Source: Alistipes sp. ZOR0009
GTDB taxonomy: Bacteria > Bacteroidota > Bacteroidia > Bacteroidales > ZOR0009
Reading direction: 5' to 3'
Length of the DNA stretch: 64,000 bases
Assembly (NCBI RefSeq): GCF_000798815.1
Contig: NZ_JTLD01000022.1
Span: forward strand, 1-64,000
Shown: one piece after another, positions 26,969 through 36,621 of the stretch
Layout: each line of letters begins with the position of its first letter
Numbering within the stretch: position 1 is the stretch's first letter
Made by a program: the position numbers and the translations under genes
Notes under the pieces: model-generated
The model's input: the letters and a program-made list of their open reading frames with translations, nothing else
Databases searched by the model: none
What the model was told of the DNA's origin: nothing

Positions 26969-28051
26969 TTACTTTTTTGTCTCTTTAAGCGCAGATTGAA
27001 CTGCTTTTAGCTGCTCTAGAGTTGGAATCGAATATAGTGAAACTCCATTTGCACCACCTTCAATTGCCATTTTAACACCTTCTTTTAGTTCTTCGATATT
27101 TTTAAAACCTTCGAGAAACAGTCCAGCATAAAGAGGCTTTTTGCCATCCATAAAATCAACACCCTCTTTTACGGCTGTTTTAATCCATGCTGGTTGCTCA
27201 TCGTAGAAACTATGGTATACCATAGGACAAACAGCATCTATTGGAAAGCGAACCCAATCTTGACGGACTAAGCGGCGTGCAACTTCTGGTGTTGGAAATA
27301 CTGCCGCAGAAACTGGTTTTTTATACGTATGGGCAACTTTACAAACTTCGTTTACAATATTTACCACCTGCTCATATCTGAATGCTCTCCATGAAAGTGC
27401 TTGGTCAGGATATTTTATTGTCAAAGGATCAACGCCATACTTTTCAGCATATAGCTTGCGGCAGCGGTCGCAGTAGCAAAAATCGTATTCACCATGCTCT
27501 AGCTGCTGCTCTATGCCGTAGTTTTTCCATAGGGTAAAAGGGAGAATAACATCGCAGTAGCGAACGTAATCGAGGTGAATGCCATCAATATAGTCCTTTT
27601 TGCAAAGCGATTCTACCTCCTTTTTTAATGCTTCGGCAACACCAGGGTGGGTTGGGCACATCCAACGGTAGTAATCAACATACGGAGGGGCATCTGCTGT
27701 CGATTTGCCATTACGGCTTACTGCTGCAAATTCAGGATGTTGTTTAAGTATATCTCCACGATTCATGGTCCACATCCAGCGGTGTGCCTCTAGGCCATGC
27801 TTTTTAGCACTCCGAAATGCCTTTTCTACATCAGCTTCTAGGAAAACTCCTGTGACACCGTAATTTCTCCAAACGGTATAAAGCGAGTCGTAATATCTTT
27901 CTGGAGCTTCCTGAGATGGATTCATCCAGATCCAAAGTTTCTGCTTATTGCTTTTGTCTGCAATGTGCGACTCTGATTTTTTGCTTTTTGCTTGTGCTCC
28001 AAACACTAGCAATAGGGCAAATAGTAGGGGTGTTAACTTGTTAAACTTCAT
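26969..28051 (-). CDS. GHL-type putative glycoside hydrolase
   Basis: 360 residues beginning with a signal peptide (MKFNKLTPLLFALLLVFGAQA). A TIM-barrel-like core follows, with the typical GHL/family-10-like segments RYYDSLYTVWRNYGVTGVFLEAD, IDGIHLDYVRYCD and AVCPMVYHSFY. The DYVRY motif carries the likely catalytic acid. Two CxxC-like cysteine clusters (CYCDRC) are present mid-protein. It is predicted periplasmic or secreted and to act on a glycan; the substrate is unknown. It is divergent from the GH92 gene, hinting at a shared carbohydrate target. The upstream alternative start (28090) would hide the signal peptide. Confidence 0.8.
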   Translation of the reverse strand: MKFNKLTPLLFALLLVFGAQAKSKKSESHIADKSNKQKLWIWMNPSQEAPERYYDSLYTVWRNYGVTGVFLEADVEKAFRSAKKHGLEAHRWMWTMNRGDILKQHPEFAAVSRNGKSTADAPPYVDYYRWMCPTHPGVAEALKKEVESLCKKDYIDGIHLDYVRYCDVILPFTLWKNYGIEQQLEHGEYDFCYCDRCRKLYAEKYGVDPLTIKYPDQALSWRAFRYEQVVNIVNEVCKVAHTYKKPVSAAVFPTPEVARRLVRQDWVRFPIDAVCPMVYHSFYDEQPAWIKTAVKEGVDFMDGKKPLYAGLFLEGFKNIEELKEGVKMAIEGGANGVSLYSIPTLEQLKAVQSALKETKK

Positions 28052-28454
28052 GAGTTTAGTGGTTGTTGTGTTAAATAGTTTTGTTTGCAAACTTCTTATT
28101 CGTTAAAAGTTCGCTTAGCATTGCTAACAAAAATAGTTTAAAAGGGACTAAAAGATGTATAGCAAAAGATGTTATGTAAGATATTTTTGATAGTAAACTT
28201 AGAGAAAAATTATTGTGTTGGTAGGCATAAAAGCTATGCTATATGCGATTAACGGTTTCTTTATAGTAAAAGATGCTAACTAGGGATAAGAAGTGTTGAG
28301 TGCAAATGGTTGCATTGTTATGATGAGCAATGGGTGAGGGGAAAGTGGATTTGGAGACTCTGCTTGGTGCTATAATTCCCCCTTTTAATGTATTTTACGT
28401 ATAGTAATGGTTGGCTAAATTGGTATTTTAGCATCGAAAATTTAAAAGAGCAAT
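28052..28454. other. Divergent intergenic region, GHL / GH92
   Basis: 403 bp between the two divergent glycosidase genes, AT-rich, presumably holding both promoters. No exact TAnnTTTG element was found near GH92; TATTTTAG about 27 bases before the start is a two-mismatch candidate. Confidence 0.5.
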
Positions 28455-30656
28455 ATGAAAGGTTTACTATTAGCGATGGTGTTACCGCTTTCTGTGATGG
28501 CGAAGACTCCAAAGCAGCCATACGATTATGTTAATCCTTTTTTGGGAACGGGTGGGCATGTGCATAATTATCCTGGTGCAACACTTCCTTTTGGCGGAAT
28601 TCAGTTAAGTCCTGATACAGATGTAAAAGGATGGGATTGGTGTTCTGGTTATCACTACAGTGATAGCACTATGATGGGATTTAGCCATACGCATCTTAGC
28701 GGAACAGGTTGGGCTGATTTAGGTGATATCCTTTTAATGCCAACAACTGGAAAATTACAGATGACTCCAGGTGCGAAAAATCGGCCAGATGATGGCTATC
28801 GTTCTCGTTTTAGCCATAAGCACGAATCTGCCGCACCCGGTTATTACCAGGTGTTTTTAGAGGATTATGGGGTAAATGCAGAATTAACGGCGACAGAGCG
28901 CGTGGGAGTACATCGGTATACATTCCCCAAAAGCAACGAGTCAAATGTTATTATTGATCCGACTAGTAAAATTTTCGGAAAGGTTATAGAAACGAGTGTA
29001 CGTATTGAGAAAAATGAAGTAACAGGCTACTGCCTAAGCGAAGGCTGGGGAGGTAGGCGCTATACCTATTTTGTTGCAACTTTTTCTAAACCTTTTGCCT
29101 CATCGGGGACTTGGATTGGCGATGCAATGAATGCATCGAAGGATGTAAAAGGTAAAGATGCTAAAGCATGGGTTCGTTTTGCAACTGCTAAAGGCGAAAA
29201 AATAGAGGTCAAGGTAGCTCTTTCAGCCATTAGCTTAGAAGGTGCAAGAGCCAATATGGCTGCAGAGGCAGCAGGCAAAAACTTTAGCAAGGTGCTTGCA
29301 GAGGCTAAAACAAAGTGGAATAAGAAACTTAATCTTATTGTTGTTGAAGGCGGTACAGAGGATAGTAAAACTATTTTTTACACAGGTTTGTACCATTGTT
29401 ATTTAGCACCAACTCTATTTATGGATGTTGATGGGAAGTATATTGCAGCCGGAAAAACATTGAAGGCTAAAGGTTTTACGAATTATTCCACATGGTCGCA
29501 TTGGGATACCCATAGGGCTGTACATCCACTATTTACAATTATAGAACAGAAGGTTACCACCGATTTTGCTAATTCTCTGATTAGCCGTCATTCAGATGCA
29601 GCAGATCACATGCCAATTTGGGAATTGTGCGGATTTGATAACATGTGTATGATTGGCTATCATACTGTTTCCCTAATTTGGGATGCTATTGCGAAGGATA
29701 TTCCTGGAATTAATTACGATAAGGCTTTAGCTGCAATGAAGGATGCTTCTGTTACCGAAAAGATTAGTTCGAGTGATGGTAAAGGCGGAATTCTGGAGTA
29801 TATCAATTTAGGTTATGTTCCTAGCCATATCGATAAATCTGTGAGTAAAACGCTGGAATACTCTTACGATGATTGGTGCATTGAACAGCTGGCAAGAAAA
29901 ATGGGAAGGTCCGAAGATGCAAAAGTTTATGCTAAGCGGGCTGCTTCTTTTGAAAATATTTTCAATCCAGCCAAGAAGGCATTCTATCCAAAATATGCGG
30001 ATGGACGCTGGCATGAAGATTTAAATATGAGCGATTGGAATGCGTTGACTCCTCACTACATTTCAGGTAACTTTTGGGACTATGAATTCTACTTGCCTCA
30101 TGCGATTGATCGCTTGATTGAGCTTAAAGGTGGAAAGGTGGCTTTTGAGCAGTCGTTGGATACTCTTTTTAATACAGAACTTAAAATGCAAGGGGAGCAG
30201 CATGTGGATATTTCTGGCTTCTTTGGTAAGTATGCGCACGGGGATGAGCCAGGGCATAACATCCCTTACTTATACAACTACACCAAATCACCGTGGAAAA
30301 CACAGGCTTTAATTCGTAAGATTTGCAGGGAGTTTTATGCAAATGATCCTGTTTCTATGCCAAATAACGAGGATTGTGGGCAGATGTCTGCTTGGTATAT
30401 CTTTTCGTCGCTTGGCTTCTATCCGATGTGCCCAGGGATGCCTGAATATACCATTGGTGCACCGCAATTTTCTAAGGCTACAATTACATTAGAGAATGGG
30501 AAGCGATTTGTTGTTAATGCTAAGAATTTATCCGATAAGAATATGTATGTTTCAAAGGTTTCGCTTAACGGTAAGCCAATTTCTTCTTGGACTTTACTAC
30601 ATAAGGATATTATAAAGGGAGGCGAACTTACTTTTGAAATGGCAGATAAACCTTAG
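28455..30656 (+). CDS. GH92 alpha-mannosidase
   Basis: 733 residues with a signal peptide (MKGLLLAMVLPLSVMA). GH92 enzymes are calcium-dependent exo-alpha-mannosidases that remove mannose from N-glycans or mannans. The N-terminal beta domain opens YDYVNPFLGTGGHVHNYPGAT. The (alpha/alpha)6 domain carries GFSHTHLSGTGW, HGDEPGHNIPYLYNY and NEDCGQMSAWYIFSSLGFYP, all family signatures. Periplasmic or secreted. No SusC/SusD pair is in the window, so it is not part of a visible polysaccharide-utilisation locus. Confidence 0.95.
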   Translation: MKGLLLAMVLPLSVMAKTPKQPYDYVNPFLGTGGHVHNYPGATLPFGGIQLSPDTDVKGWDWCSGYHYSDSTMMGFSHTHLSGTGWADLGDILLMPTTGKLQMTPGAKNRPDDGYRSRFSHKHESAAPGYYQVFLEDYGVNAELTATERVGVHRYTFPKSNESNVIIDPTSKIFGKVIETSVRIEKNEVTGYCLSEGWGGRRYTYFVATFSKPFASSGTWIGDAMNASKDVKGKDAKAWVRFATAKGEKIEVKVALSAISLEGARANMAAEAAGKNFSKVLAEAKTKWNKKLNLIVVEGGTEDSKTIFYTGLYHCYLAPTLFMDVDGKYIAAGKTLKAKGFTNYSTWSHWDTHRAVHPLFTIIEQKVTTDFANSLISRHSDAADHMPIWELCGFDNMCMIGYHTVSLIWDAIAKDIPGINYDKALAAMKDASVTEKISSSDGKGGILEYINLGYVPSHIDKSVSKTLEYSYDDWCIEQLARKMGRSEDAKVYAKRAASFENIFNPAKKAFYPKYADGRWHEDLNMSDWNALTPHYISGNFWDYEFYLPHAIDRLIELKGGKVAFEQSLDTLFNTELKMQGEQHVDISGFFGKYAHGDEPGHNIPYLYNYTKSPWKTQALIRKICREFYANDPVSMPNNEDCGQMSAWYIFSSLGFYPMCPGMPEYTIGAPQFSKATITLENGKRFVVNAKNLSDKNMYVSKVSLNGKPISSWTLLHKDIIKGGELTFEMADKP

Positions 30657-30670
30657 TCAAGGTATAACTA

Positions 30671-30700
30671 TAAGGGGGGGCTTTGCTCCCCTTACTTTTT
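30671..30700 (+). terminator. Terminator of the GH92 gene
   Basis: TAAGGGG and CCCCTTA pair around a G/T-rich loop and are followed by CTTTTT, 15 bases after the stop. Confidence 0.7.
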
Positions 30701-30722
30701 GTTGCTAGCATTGCTGGCTAAC

Positions 30723-30754
30723 ACAAAAGGCGTATCTTTCGATACGCCTTTTGT
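30723..30754 (-). terminator. Terminator downstream of first tRNA-Met
   Basis: A perfect 14-bp stem (30723-30736 with 30741-30754) around TTTC, lying just past the 3' end of the minus-strand tRNA. The T tract is short. Confidence 0.65.
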
Positions 30755-30760
30755 CTAAAG

Positions 30761-30834
30761 TAGCGAGAGAGAGACTTGAACTCTCGACCTCATGATTATG
30801 AATCATGCGCTCTAACCAGCTGAGCTACCTCGCC
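30761..30834 (-). tRNA. tRNA-Met (CAT), copy 1
   Basis: On the minus strand the gene starts GGCGAGGTAGCTCAGCTGG. The anticodon stem CATGA/TCATG encloses TTCATAA, giving anticodon CAT. The acceptor stem has a terminal G-U pair and no CCA is encoded. It resembles elongator tRNA-Met; a lysidine-modified Ile (CAU) isoacceptor cannot be excluded without modelling. It is identical to copy 2. Confidence 0.9.
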
Positions 30835-30892
30835 ATTTTGAGAGAACTCCCTCATTATATGGTTACCCATTTAAAGGGTGAAATTTCGATAA

Positions 30893-30925
30893 AAAAAGGC
30901 ACTTCATAAGAAGTACCCTTTTCCC
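30893..30925 (-). terminator. Terminator between the two tRNA-Met genes
   Basis: On the minus strand, GTACTTC pairs with GAAGTGC around TTAT and is followed by a run of T residues. It separates the two tRNA genes into independent units. Confidence 0.65.
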
Positions 30926-30976
30926 CAAAACTAACTATTAACTAATAACTAAAAGAAACCCTGCCGTGACAGGTTG

Positions 30977-31050
30977 TAGCGAGAGAGAGACTTGAACTCT
31001 CGACCTCATGATTATGAATCATGCGCTCTAACCAGCTGAGCTACCTCGCC
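30977..31050 (-). tRNA. tRNA-Met (CAT), copy 2
   Basis: Identical over all 74 bases to copy 1, including the upstream flank ATTTTGAGAG on the plus-strand side. This points to a tandem duplication of about 85 bp with its immediate 5' flank. Confidence 0.9.
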
Positions 31051-31314
31051 ATTTTGAGAGGTGCTATCCTCTCGATTGCGGATGCAAAGGTAGATAAAAT
31101 TTGATACCCTGCAAGAGATTTTTCAAAAAAAAATTGCAATAAAATCCACTTGAAATTATCTGTATGTGCTATTTTCAAGATTTCTAATAATTTAAAAAGG
31201 TGGCTTAGATTAAAAAAAATAAAACGAGAGGGCAGTCTGAAAAATCGTTTAACTTTGTGGCTATGTAATATGCTAGTTAAGTAAGGTTACAGGTTTTTAA
31301 ACGGTATTTTATTA

Positions 31315-32757
31315 ATGAAGACTTTACATCGGTTTGTACTGAAAACATTTTTCGGTCCTTTTATACTCAATTTTGCCTTAGTAATGTTTATTCTGCTTAT
31401 GCAATTCCTTTGGAAGTGGGTGGATGCATTGGTCGGTAAGGGACTTGAATGGACTGTTATTGCTGAACTTATATTCTATATTGCGGTGGGGCTTATGCCG
31501 TTGGCACTTCCACTGGCTATGCTACTTTCTACCTTAATGGCCATGGGTAACATGGGGGAAAATAATGAAACCTTAGCCTTAAAGGCGGCAGGGGTTTCTC
31601 TTATTCAAATCATGGCACCTATTTTTTATGCAGGAACCATAATCACGATAGGAGCATTTTTTCTATCGAATAACGTTGTTCCATATACCAACCTGAAGGC
31701 CTACTCTTTGCTTTTTGATGTTCAGCAAAAGCGTCCTGAATTACAAATTAAGGAGGGGGTGTTTTATAATGGAATCCCTGGATTTAGCTTAAAAATAGGA
31801 GAGAAGGACGAAAAAACAAACCTGCTTAAGCGTCTTATCATTTATAATCATAGCAGTGGTATGGGAAATACCGAGGTTACAATTGCTGATTCTGGCTATA
31901 TGAAGGTAACTTCCGACCAGCGTTATTTAATAGTAACTCTTTATAGTGGTAATATTTATCAGGATGTTACTGATAATACCAGCCCTAATGCGTACGAATT
32001 AAAGCCTTTTAGAAGTACTTCTTTTTCCAAGCAGCAGGTTACCGTTCCGCTTGATAACTTAAAGTTGGATAGGAGTAGCGAAGGTCTGCTAAAGGATAAT
32101 GAGCGAATGCAAAATTTGGGGCAGTTAAAAATAATGAGAGATACAACTGCAATAAAGCGGGATGGGTTAGTTCGCTCTTTTGTATTGAATATTATTCATT
32201 CGGGATATTTTAGAAAATCAAGGGAGTTAGATAGCACTCTTAAAGAGAAAGATCTTAATAAATTTAAAACCTTTAAGTTCGATTCTGTATACAAAAGTTT
32301 TGATACAGAGAATAGGATGCGAGTGGTAGAAGCCGCCTTAAGTAGTGCGAAATCAACTCAAATGTCTGTTGTATCAAATAGTTTCGAATTAAGCGGGTTA
32401 ACGGAGCGAATTAATAGGATAGACGTCGAGCGGCATAAAAAGTTCACCCTATCATTAGCGGCGCTGCTGTTTTTCTTTATAGGGGCACCGTTGGGAGCTA
32501 TCATTCGGAAGGGAGGTTTTGGAATGCCAATTGTTGTTTCTGTGCTATTCTTCATTGTCTACTATATAATTTCTATCACAGGAGAAAAATTTGCGAGAGA
32601 AGGAGTTTGGTCCATAGTTTCAGGAACTTGGTTTTCTACATTCATACTTCTTGCCGCGGGTATATTCTTATCCTATAAAGCAACTCATGAGTCTCAGATA
32701 ATGAGTATGGATGCTTATACCAACTTTGTCAAGAATATCTTTAAAAGAAAGAAATAA
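31315..32757 (+). CDS. LptF/LptG-type permease (YjgP/YjgQ family)
   Basis: 480 residues. Three N-terminal membrane segments (with VLKTFFGPFILNF and LPLAMLLSTLMAMGNMGENNE, the coupling-helix signature of the family) are followed by a large periplasmic jellyroll region (about 130-340) and three C-terminal membrane segments (APLGAIIRKGGFGMPIVVS). It is an inner-membrane part of the LPS transport complex LptB2FGC, moving LPS from the inner membrane to the Lpt bridge. Whether it is LptF or LptG cannot be told from one paralogue. TAACTTTG at 31250-31257 is a possible -7 element. Confidence 0.88.
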   Translation: MKTLHRFVLKTFFGPFILNFALVMFILLMQFLWKWVDALVGKGLEWTVIAELIFYIAVGLMPLALPLAMLLSTLMAMGNMGENNETLALKAAGVSLIQIMAPIFYAGTIITIGAFFLSNNVVPYTNLKAYSLLFDVQQKRPELQIKEGVFYNGIPGFSLKIGEKDEKTNLLKRLIIYNHSSGMGNTEVTIADSGYMKVTSDQRYLIVTLYSGNIYQDVTDNTSPNAYELKPFRSTSFSKQQVTVPLDNLKLDRSSEGLLKDNERMQNLGQLKIMRDTTAIKRDGLVRSFVLNIIHSGYFRKSRELDSTLKEKDLNKFKTFKFDSVYKSFDTENRMRVVEAALSSAKSTQMSVVSNSFELSGLTERINRIDVERHKKFTLSLAALLFFFIGAPLGAIIRKGGFGMPIVVSVLFFIVYYIISITGEKFAREGVWSIVSGTWFSTFILLAAGIFLSYKATHESQIMSMDAYTNFVKNIFKRKK

Positions 32758-32760
32758 GAG

Positions 32761-32791
32761 TCAAAAGTTGCTCCCTTGGGGCAACTTTTGA
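32761..32791 (+). terminator. Hairpin after the Lpt permease gene
   Basis: TCAAAAGTTGC and GCAACTTTTGA form an 11-bp perfect stem right after the stop codon, but there is no T tract beyond the stem. Confidence 0.55.
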
Positions 32792-32877
32792 TCTATATAA
32801 CAGAGCCAAATTTAGCAGATTGGATAAAAGATGTAATTTTACGGCCTCAATCAAATCTGTAAGTAACACAGGAAATA

Positions 32878-34131
32878 ATGTTGAATAATCAAGATATGAG
32901 TTTAAACTTTAAGCTCAACACTATTGCCGAAGCATTAGAGGAGTTAAGAGCGGGGAAACCAATCATTGTAGTAGACAATGAAGATCGGGAAAACGAGGGC
33001 GATTTTGTTGCTGCTGCCGAACTTATAACACCCGAAATGGTGAACTTTATGGCAACTCATGGACGAGGTCTTATCTGTACTGCCTTAACGGAGGAGCGCT
33101 GCAATGAGCTTGAACTCGAAATGATGGTTGGTCGTAACTCATCTTTGCATGAAACGGCGTTTACCGTATCTGTCGACTTGCTAGGAGAGGGATGTACTAC
33201 AGGAATCTCAGCTAGCGATAGAGCCAAAACAATAAAAGCGCTTGTTAATCCAAATACCAAACCCGAGAATTTAGGTCGTCCAGGCCATATTTTTCCGTTA
33301 AAAGCAAAAGAAAAAGGGGTGCTTCGTCGTCCAGGCCATACCGAAGCGGTGGTTGATTTGACTAGAATGGCTGGCTTGTATCCTGGTGGTGCTCTTGTTG
33401 AGATTATGAACGAGGATGGCACTATGGCTCGCCTTCCGGAATTGGTGGAGATCGCCAAAAAGTTTGACTTGAAGATTGTTTCAATTGAGGATTTAATCAA
33501 GATTCGTTTAGAGCAGGAAAGCCTAATAGAAAAGGGCGAGCGGGTAATGATGCCAACAGAGTTTGGGATGTTCAACCTTATTCCTTTTCGTCAAAAAAGC
33601 AATGGATTAGAGCATGTTGCTCTTATAAAGGGGGAGTGGACCGAAGATGAAGCCATTCTTGTTCGTGTTCATTCGTCTTGTGTAACTGGTGACATTTTTG
33701 GATCGTATCGTTGCGATTGTGGGCCACAGCTTCAAGAAGCGCTCAAAATGATTGATAAGGAAGGCAAGGGTGCGCTTGTATACATGAATCAGGAAGGTAG
33801 AGGAATTGGACTTTTTAATAAAATTCATGCTTATAAATTGCAAGAGGAAGGTTATGATACGGTAGAGGCTAACCTAAAGTTGGGGTTTGCTCCAGATGAG
33901 CGCGATTACGGTGTTGGTGCTAGCATTCTTCGGGAGTTGGGTGTAAAGAAAATTCGTCTAATGTCTAATAATCCAAAGAAAAGAATTGGGTTAGAGGGAT
34001 ATGGAATGGAAATTATAGAGAATGTACCTATTGTTATCGAACCTAATAAGCATAATGAATTTTATCTTCAAACAAAAGAGGAGAAGATGGGGCATTGGCT
34101 AGGTTTATTTAATACTAAAGAGAAAAAATAG
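32878..34131 (+). CDS. ribBA: Bifunctional DHBP synthase / GTP cyclohydrolase II (RibBA)
   Basis: 417 residues catalysing two entry steps of riboflavin synthesis. The N-terminal RibB domain (about 10-210) shows [20 protein letters not shown] and RPGHTEA. The C-terminal RibA domain (about 215-410) has the zinc-site [20 protein letters not shown] (three cysteines) and NQEGRGIGL. No FMN riboswitch was seen in the 120-bp leader. Met7 is an alternative start. fmt follows after 6 bases. Confidence 0.96.
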   Translation: MLNNQDMSLNFKLNTIAEALEELRAGKPIIVVDNEDRENEGDFVAAAELITPEMVNFMATHGRGLICTALTEERCNELELEMMVGRNSSLHETAFTVSVDLLGEGCTTGISASDRAKTIKALVNPNTKPENLGRPGHIFPLKAKEKGVLRRPGHTEAVVDLTRMAGLYPGGALVEIMNEDGTMARLPELVEIAKKFDLKIVSIEDLIKIRLEQESLIEKGERVMMPTEFGMFNLIPFRQKSNGLEHVALIKGEWTEDEAILVRVHSSCVTGDIFGSYRCDCGPQLQEALKMIDKEGKGALVYMNQEGRGIGLFNKIHAYKLQEEGYDTVEANLKLGFAPDERDYGVGASILRELGVKKIRLMSNNPKKRIGLEGYGMEIIENVPIVIEPNKHNEFYLQTKEEKMGHWLGLFNTKEKK

Positions 34132-34137
34132 GTTGAT

Positions 34138-35100
34138 ATGAGTCCTCTTCGGATAGTTTTTATGGGTACCCCCGAATTTGCAGTTTCCTCGCTTGATGCC
34201 ATTTTTCATAGCGAGCATGAGGTTGTTGGGGTTGTAACCGTTCCCGACAAGCCTGCAGGGCGAGGTCAGAAGCTACAGCAATCAGCCGTAAAGCAGTATG
34301 CTGTAGAGAAAAACATACCTGTTTTACAGCCTGAAAAACTTAGGAGTGAAGACTTCCTACTGGATTTGCATGCGCTAAATGCCGACTTATTTGTTGTTGT
34401 CGCATTCAGAATGCTTCCTGAAGTTGTTTGGCAAATGCCTCCTAAAGGAACTTTCAACTTACATGGTTCGTTGTTGCCTCGTTATAGAGGTGCTGCTCCA
34501 ATTAACTGGGCTGTTATTAACGGAGATAGTAAGACTGGGGTTACAACATTTTTCCTAAAGCACGAAATAGATACAGGAAATATTATATATCAGGAAGAGG
34601 TTGCTATTACAGCTGAGGATAATGCTGGCTCGATACACGATAAATTAATGGTCGTTGGAGCTAAGTTGGTTGTTAAAACGCTTGATGCTATTTCTCAGGG
34701 TGCAGCTCCAATTGTTAGCCAGGAGGAGTTGATTGCTAAAGGATACGAACCGTTGCATGCTCCTAAAATTTTCAAGGAAGACTGTAAGGTAGATTGGAGC
34801 ACAGATGTTACCTCTATTCATAATTTGGTTAGAGGGCTATCTCCATATCCTGCAGCATGGAGCGAATTGGTTAAATCCGACGAGTTGCTGAGCATGAAAA
34901 TATTTAAAACGGAGAAAGAGGTGACGGAGCATGACTATACGGTTGGAACCTTACTTACCGATGCTCGATCATTCTTGAAAGTTGCTTGTGTCGATGGATT
35001 TTTATCAATATTAGAACTTCAGCTGGCAGGTAAAAAGCGAATGCCTATTCGAGATTTTCTTCTTGGATTTAAAAATATTGCAGACTATCTGGTGAAGTAA
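34138..35100 (+). CDS. fmt: Methionyl-tRNA formyltransferase
   Basis: 320 residues. Formylates Met-tRNAfMet using 10-formyl-THF. IVFMGTPEFAVSSLDA at the N terminus is diagnostic. The catalytic-region motif NLHGSLLPRYRGAAPINWAVINGD and the C-terminal OB-fold domain (from about 210) are present. In the same operon as ribBA (6-base gap). Confidence 0.97.
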   Translation: MSPLRIVFMGTPEFAVSSLDAIFHSEHEVVGVVTVPDKPAGRGQKLQQSAVKQYAVEKNIPVLQPEKLRSEDFLLDLHALNADLFVVVAFRMLPEVVWQMPPKGTFNLHGSLLPRYRGAAPINWAVINGDSKTGVTTFFLKHEIDTGNIIYQEEVAITAEDNAGSIHDKLMVVGAKLVVKTLDAISQGAAPIVSQEELIAKGYEPLHAPKIFKEDCKVDWSTDVTSIHNLVRGLSPYPAAWSELVKSDELLSMKIFKTEKEVTEHDYTVGTLLTDARSFLKVACVDGFLSILELQLAGKKRMPIRDFLLGFKNIADYLVK

Positions 35101-35114
35101 TTGTATATAGCCGC

Positions 35115-35157
35115 AAAAGCCAACGGGGTGACAATACTTGTCACCCCGTTGGCTTTT
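35115..35157 (+). terminator. Bidirectional terminator, fmt / corA
   Basis: A 19-bp near-perfect stem (AAAAGCCAACGGGGTGACA and its complement) around ATACT, with A/T tracts on both sides. It lies between convergent genes. Confidence 0.92.
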
Positions 35158-35170
35158 TATAAAACTGGAG

Positions 35171-36121
35171 TTATAGCCATTTCTTTTTCTTAAACATCAA
35201 AAGAAATCCTGTTGAAGATGCGATCATAAATAGTATGGCGAAAAGATAGCCATACTTCCATTCTAGCTCGGGTAAAATTTTGAAGTTCATCCCGTAAACG
35301 CTTGCTATTAGGGTGGGGGGCATAAATACAACAGAAACCACCGTAAATATTTTGATAATTTTATTTTGCTCGATATTGATAAGACCGAGAAATGTATTCT
35401 GTAGGTATTCTAAACGTTCGAAGCTAAAGTCTGTGTGGTTGATAAGGGAACCAACGTCCTTAAGCATAATGGTAACCTTGGGGTAAAGATCGTTCGGAAA
35501 CCGTTCGCTCTTTAGTATCCCGGAAAGCACACGTTGCTTATCAATGATATTTTCACGAAGCAGCATCGAGTTTTCCTGCAGCTGGTTAATGTCTAAAAGA
35601 ACCTCCTCGTCAACATTTCCCGAAAGGGTTATTTCCTTACTTACTTTTGCAATTTCTTTTGCAATAATCTCCACCATGTCGGCATCAAGGTCGATTCGGG
35701 TTTCAAGAATTGCAACCATTAGGTGGAACGAAGTTGGGAACGCTTTATTGTTTAGCAAAAATTTACGTATGGTATCGGAGAATACTTTTAGTTCAATATT
35801 CTTAACCGTTACCAGGATCCCTTCCTTAACAATAAAAGAAACGGCCTCATAGGTAAACTCGTCATCATCCTGAATCAGGAAGTTGGAGTTGGCCATTATG
35901 GTTGATTCCGATTCAAAGTAGCGCGAAGAACTTTCAATTTCTTCCGCTTGCTGTCGGGTTGCAAGATTTACATGTAAGAAATTCTCAATTGCCTTTTTCT
36001 CCTTAAGGCTTGGATTGGTCATATCAATCCAAATGATATCGTCAAAACCTAGTTCATCTAGGAGTTCTAGCTCAGTCTCTTGTATGATTTTATTATCACC
36101 ACGAACGAATATGGTTACCAT
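35171..36121 (-). CDS. corA: CorA family Mg2+/Co2+ transporter
   Basis: 316 residues: a large cytosolic alpha/beta domain, a long stalk helix, then two C-terminal membrane segments. The selectivity motif YGMN has GMN at residues 277-279, directly after the first membrane helix, and the protein ends in basic KKKKWL. It forms a pentameric divalent-cation channel. Single gene. Confidence 0.93.
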   Translation of the reverse strand: MVTIFVRGDNKIIQETELELLDELGFDDIIWIDMTNPSLKEKKAIENFLHVNLATRQQAEEIESSSRYFESESTIMANSNFLIQDDDEFTYEAVSFIVKEGILVTVKNIELKVFSDTIRKFLLNNKAFPTSFHLMVAILETRIDLDADMVEIIAKEIAKVSKEITLSGNVDEEVLLDINQLQENSMLLRENIIDKQRVLSGILKSERFPNDLYPKVTIMLKDVGSLINHTDFSFERLEYLQNTFLGLINIEQNKIIKIFTVVSVVFMPPTLIASVYGMNFKILPELEWKYGYLFAILFMIASSTGFLLMFKKKKWL

Positions 36122-36621
36122 CGACCCTCGTTTTTACAGGTTACACAATGGGGGTATTTTGCTCTGGAATGTTGTAGGCTAAACGTATTAGCCCTCTTCA
36201 GCGCAAAGCGAGGTCGGCAAGTCGCACAGTCGGAAAACCGGCTGCAACGACCATCTTCGTCGTTTGTGGTTAAATATTTGTTGGAGAAACTTGGAGTAAC
36301 GCGAGGTTGCGCCTTGTATGGATATTTTGTAATGATTTACATAGCCGATTGCTGCTGTTGCATCCGGCAAGTTCGTGCTTTTAAACCCGTTATGTATTGG
36401 GGTAGTGCTTGCTGAAGGCACCGCCGTAACTTTTTTTAAAACCATTCTATCTCAATTTATCCCGAAGGCATTTGTTGGGTTACTTTGATTATCGGCACAA
36501 AGGTAAGACAATATTTGCAATCGTAAACAAAAAATAGGTTTAAAAGCTCATTTCGTTATTTTAGCGCGCTAGATAACCCCCTTTTTTGATAAATTTGCAT
36601 GTCAAAAATAAATTCTAAAAA
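36122..36621. other. Divergent intergenic region, corA / purB
   Basis: 500 bp between divergent genes, less AT-rich than usual for an intergenic region here. Short inverted repeats are visible (GTCGG...CCGGC near 36231; AACGAC...GTCGTT near 36245-36263). A minus-strand open frame (36188-36445, 85 codons) shows no recognisable domain and is not called. No Mg riboswitch pattern was recognised. Confidence 0.5.
36590..36597 (+). promoter_or_regulatory. -7 element of purB
   Basis: TAAATTTG fits TAnnTTTG exactly and lies 24 bases before the ATG. No clear -33 box is seen. Confidence 0.5.

Noticed and set aside
32792-32877. FMN riboswitch upstream of ribBA
   Set aside because: The leader is short and AT-rich and lacks the conserved RFN boxes.
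36188-36445. Minus-strand frame of 85 codons between corA and purB
   Set aside because: Arginine/serine-rich with no known domain, no start or promoter signal, and it lies in the divergent promoter region.
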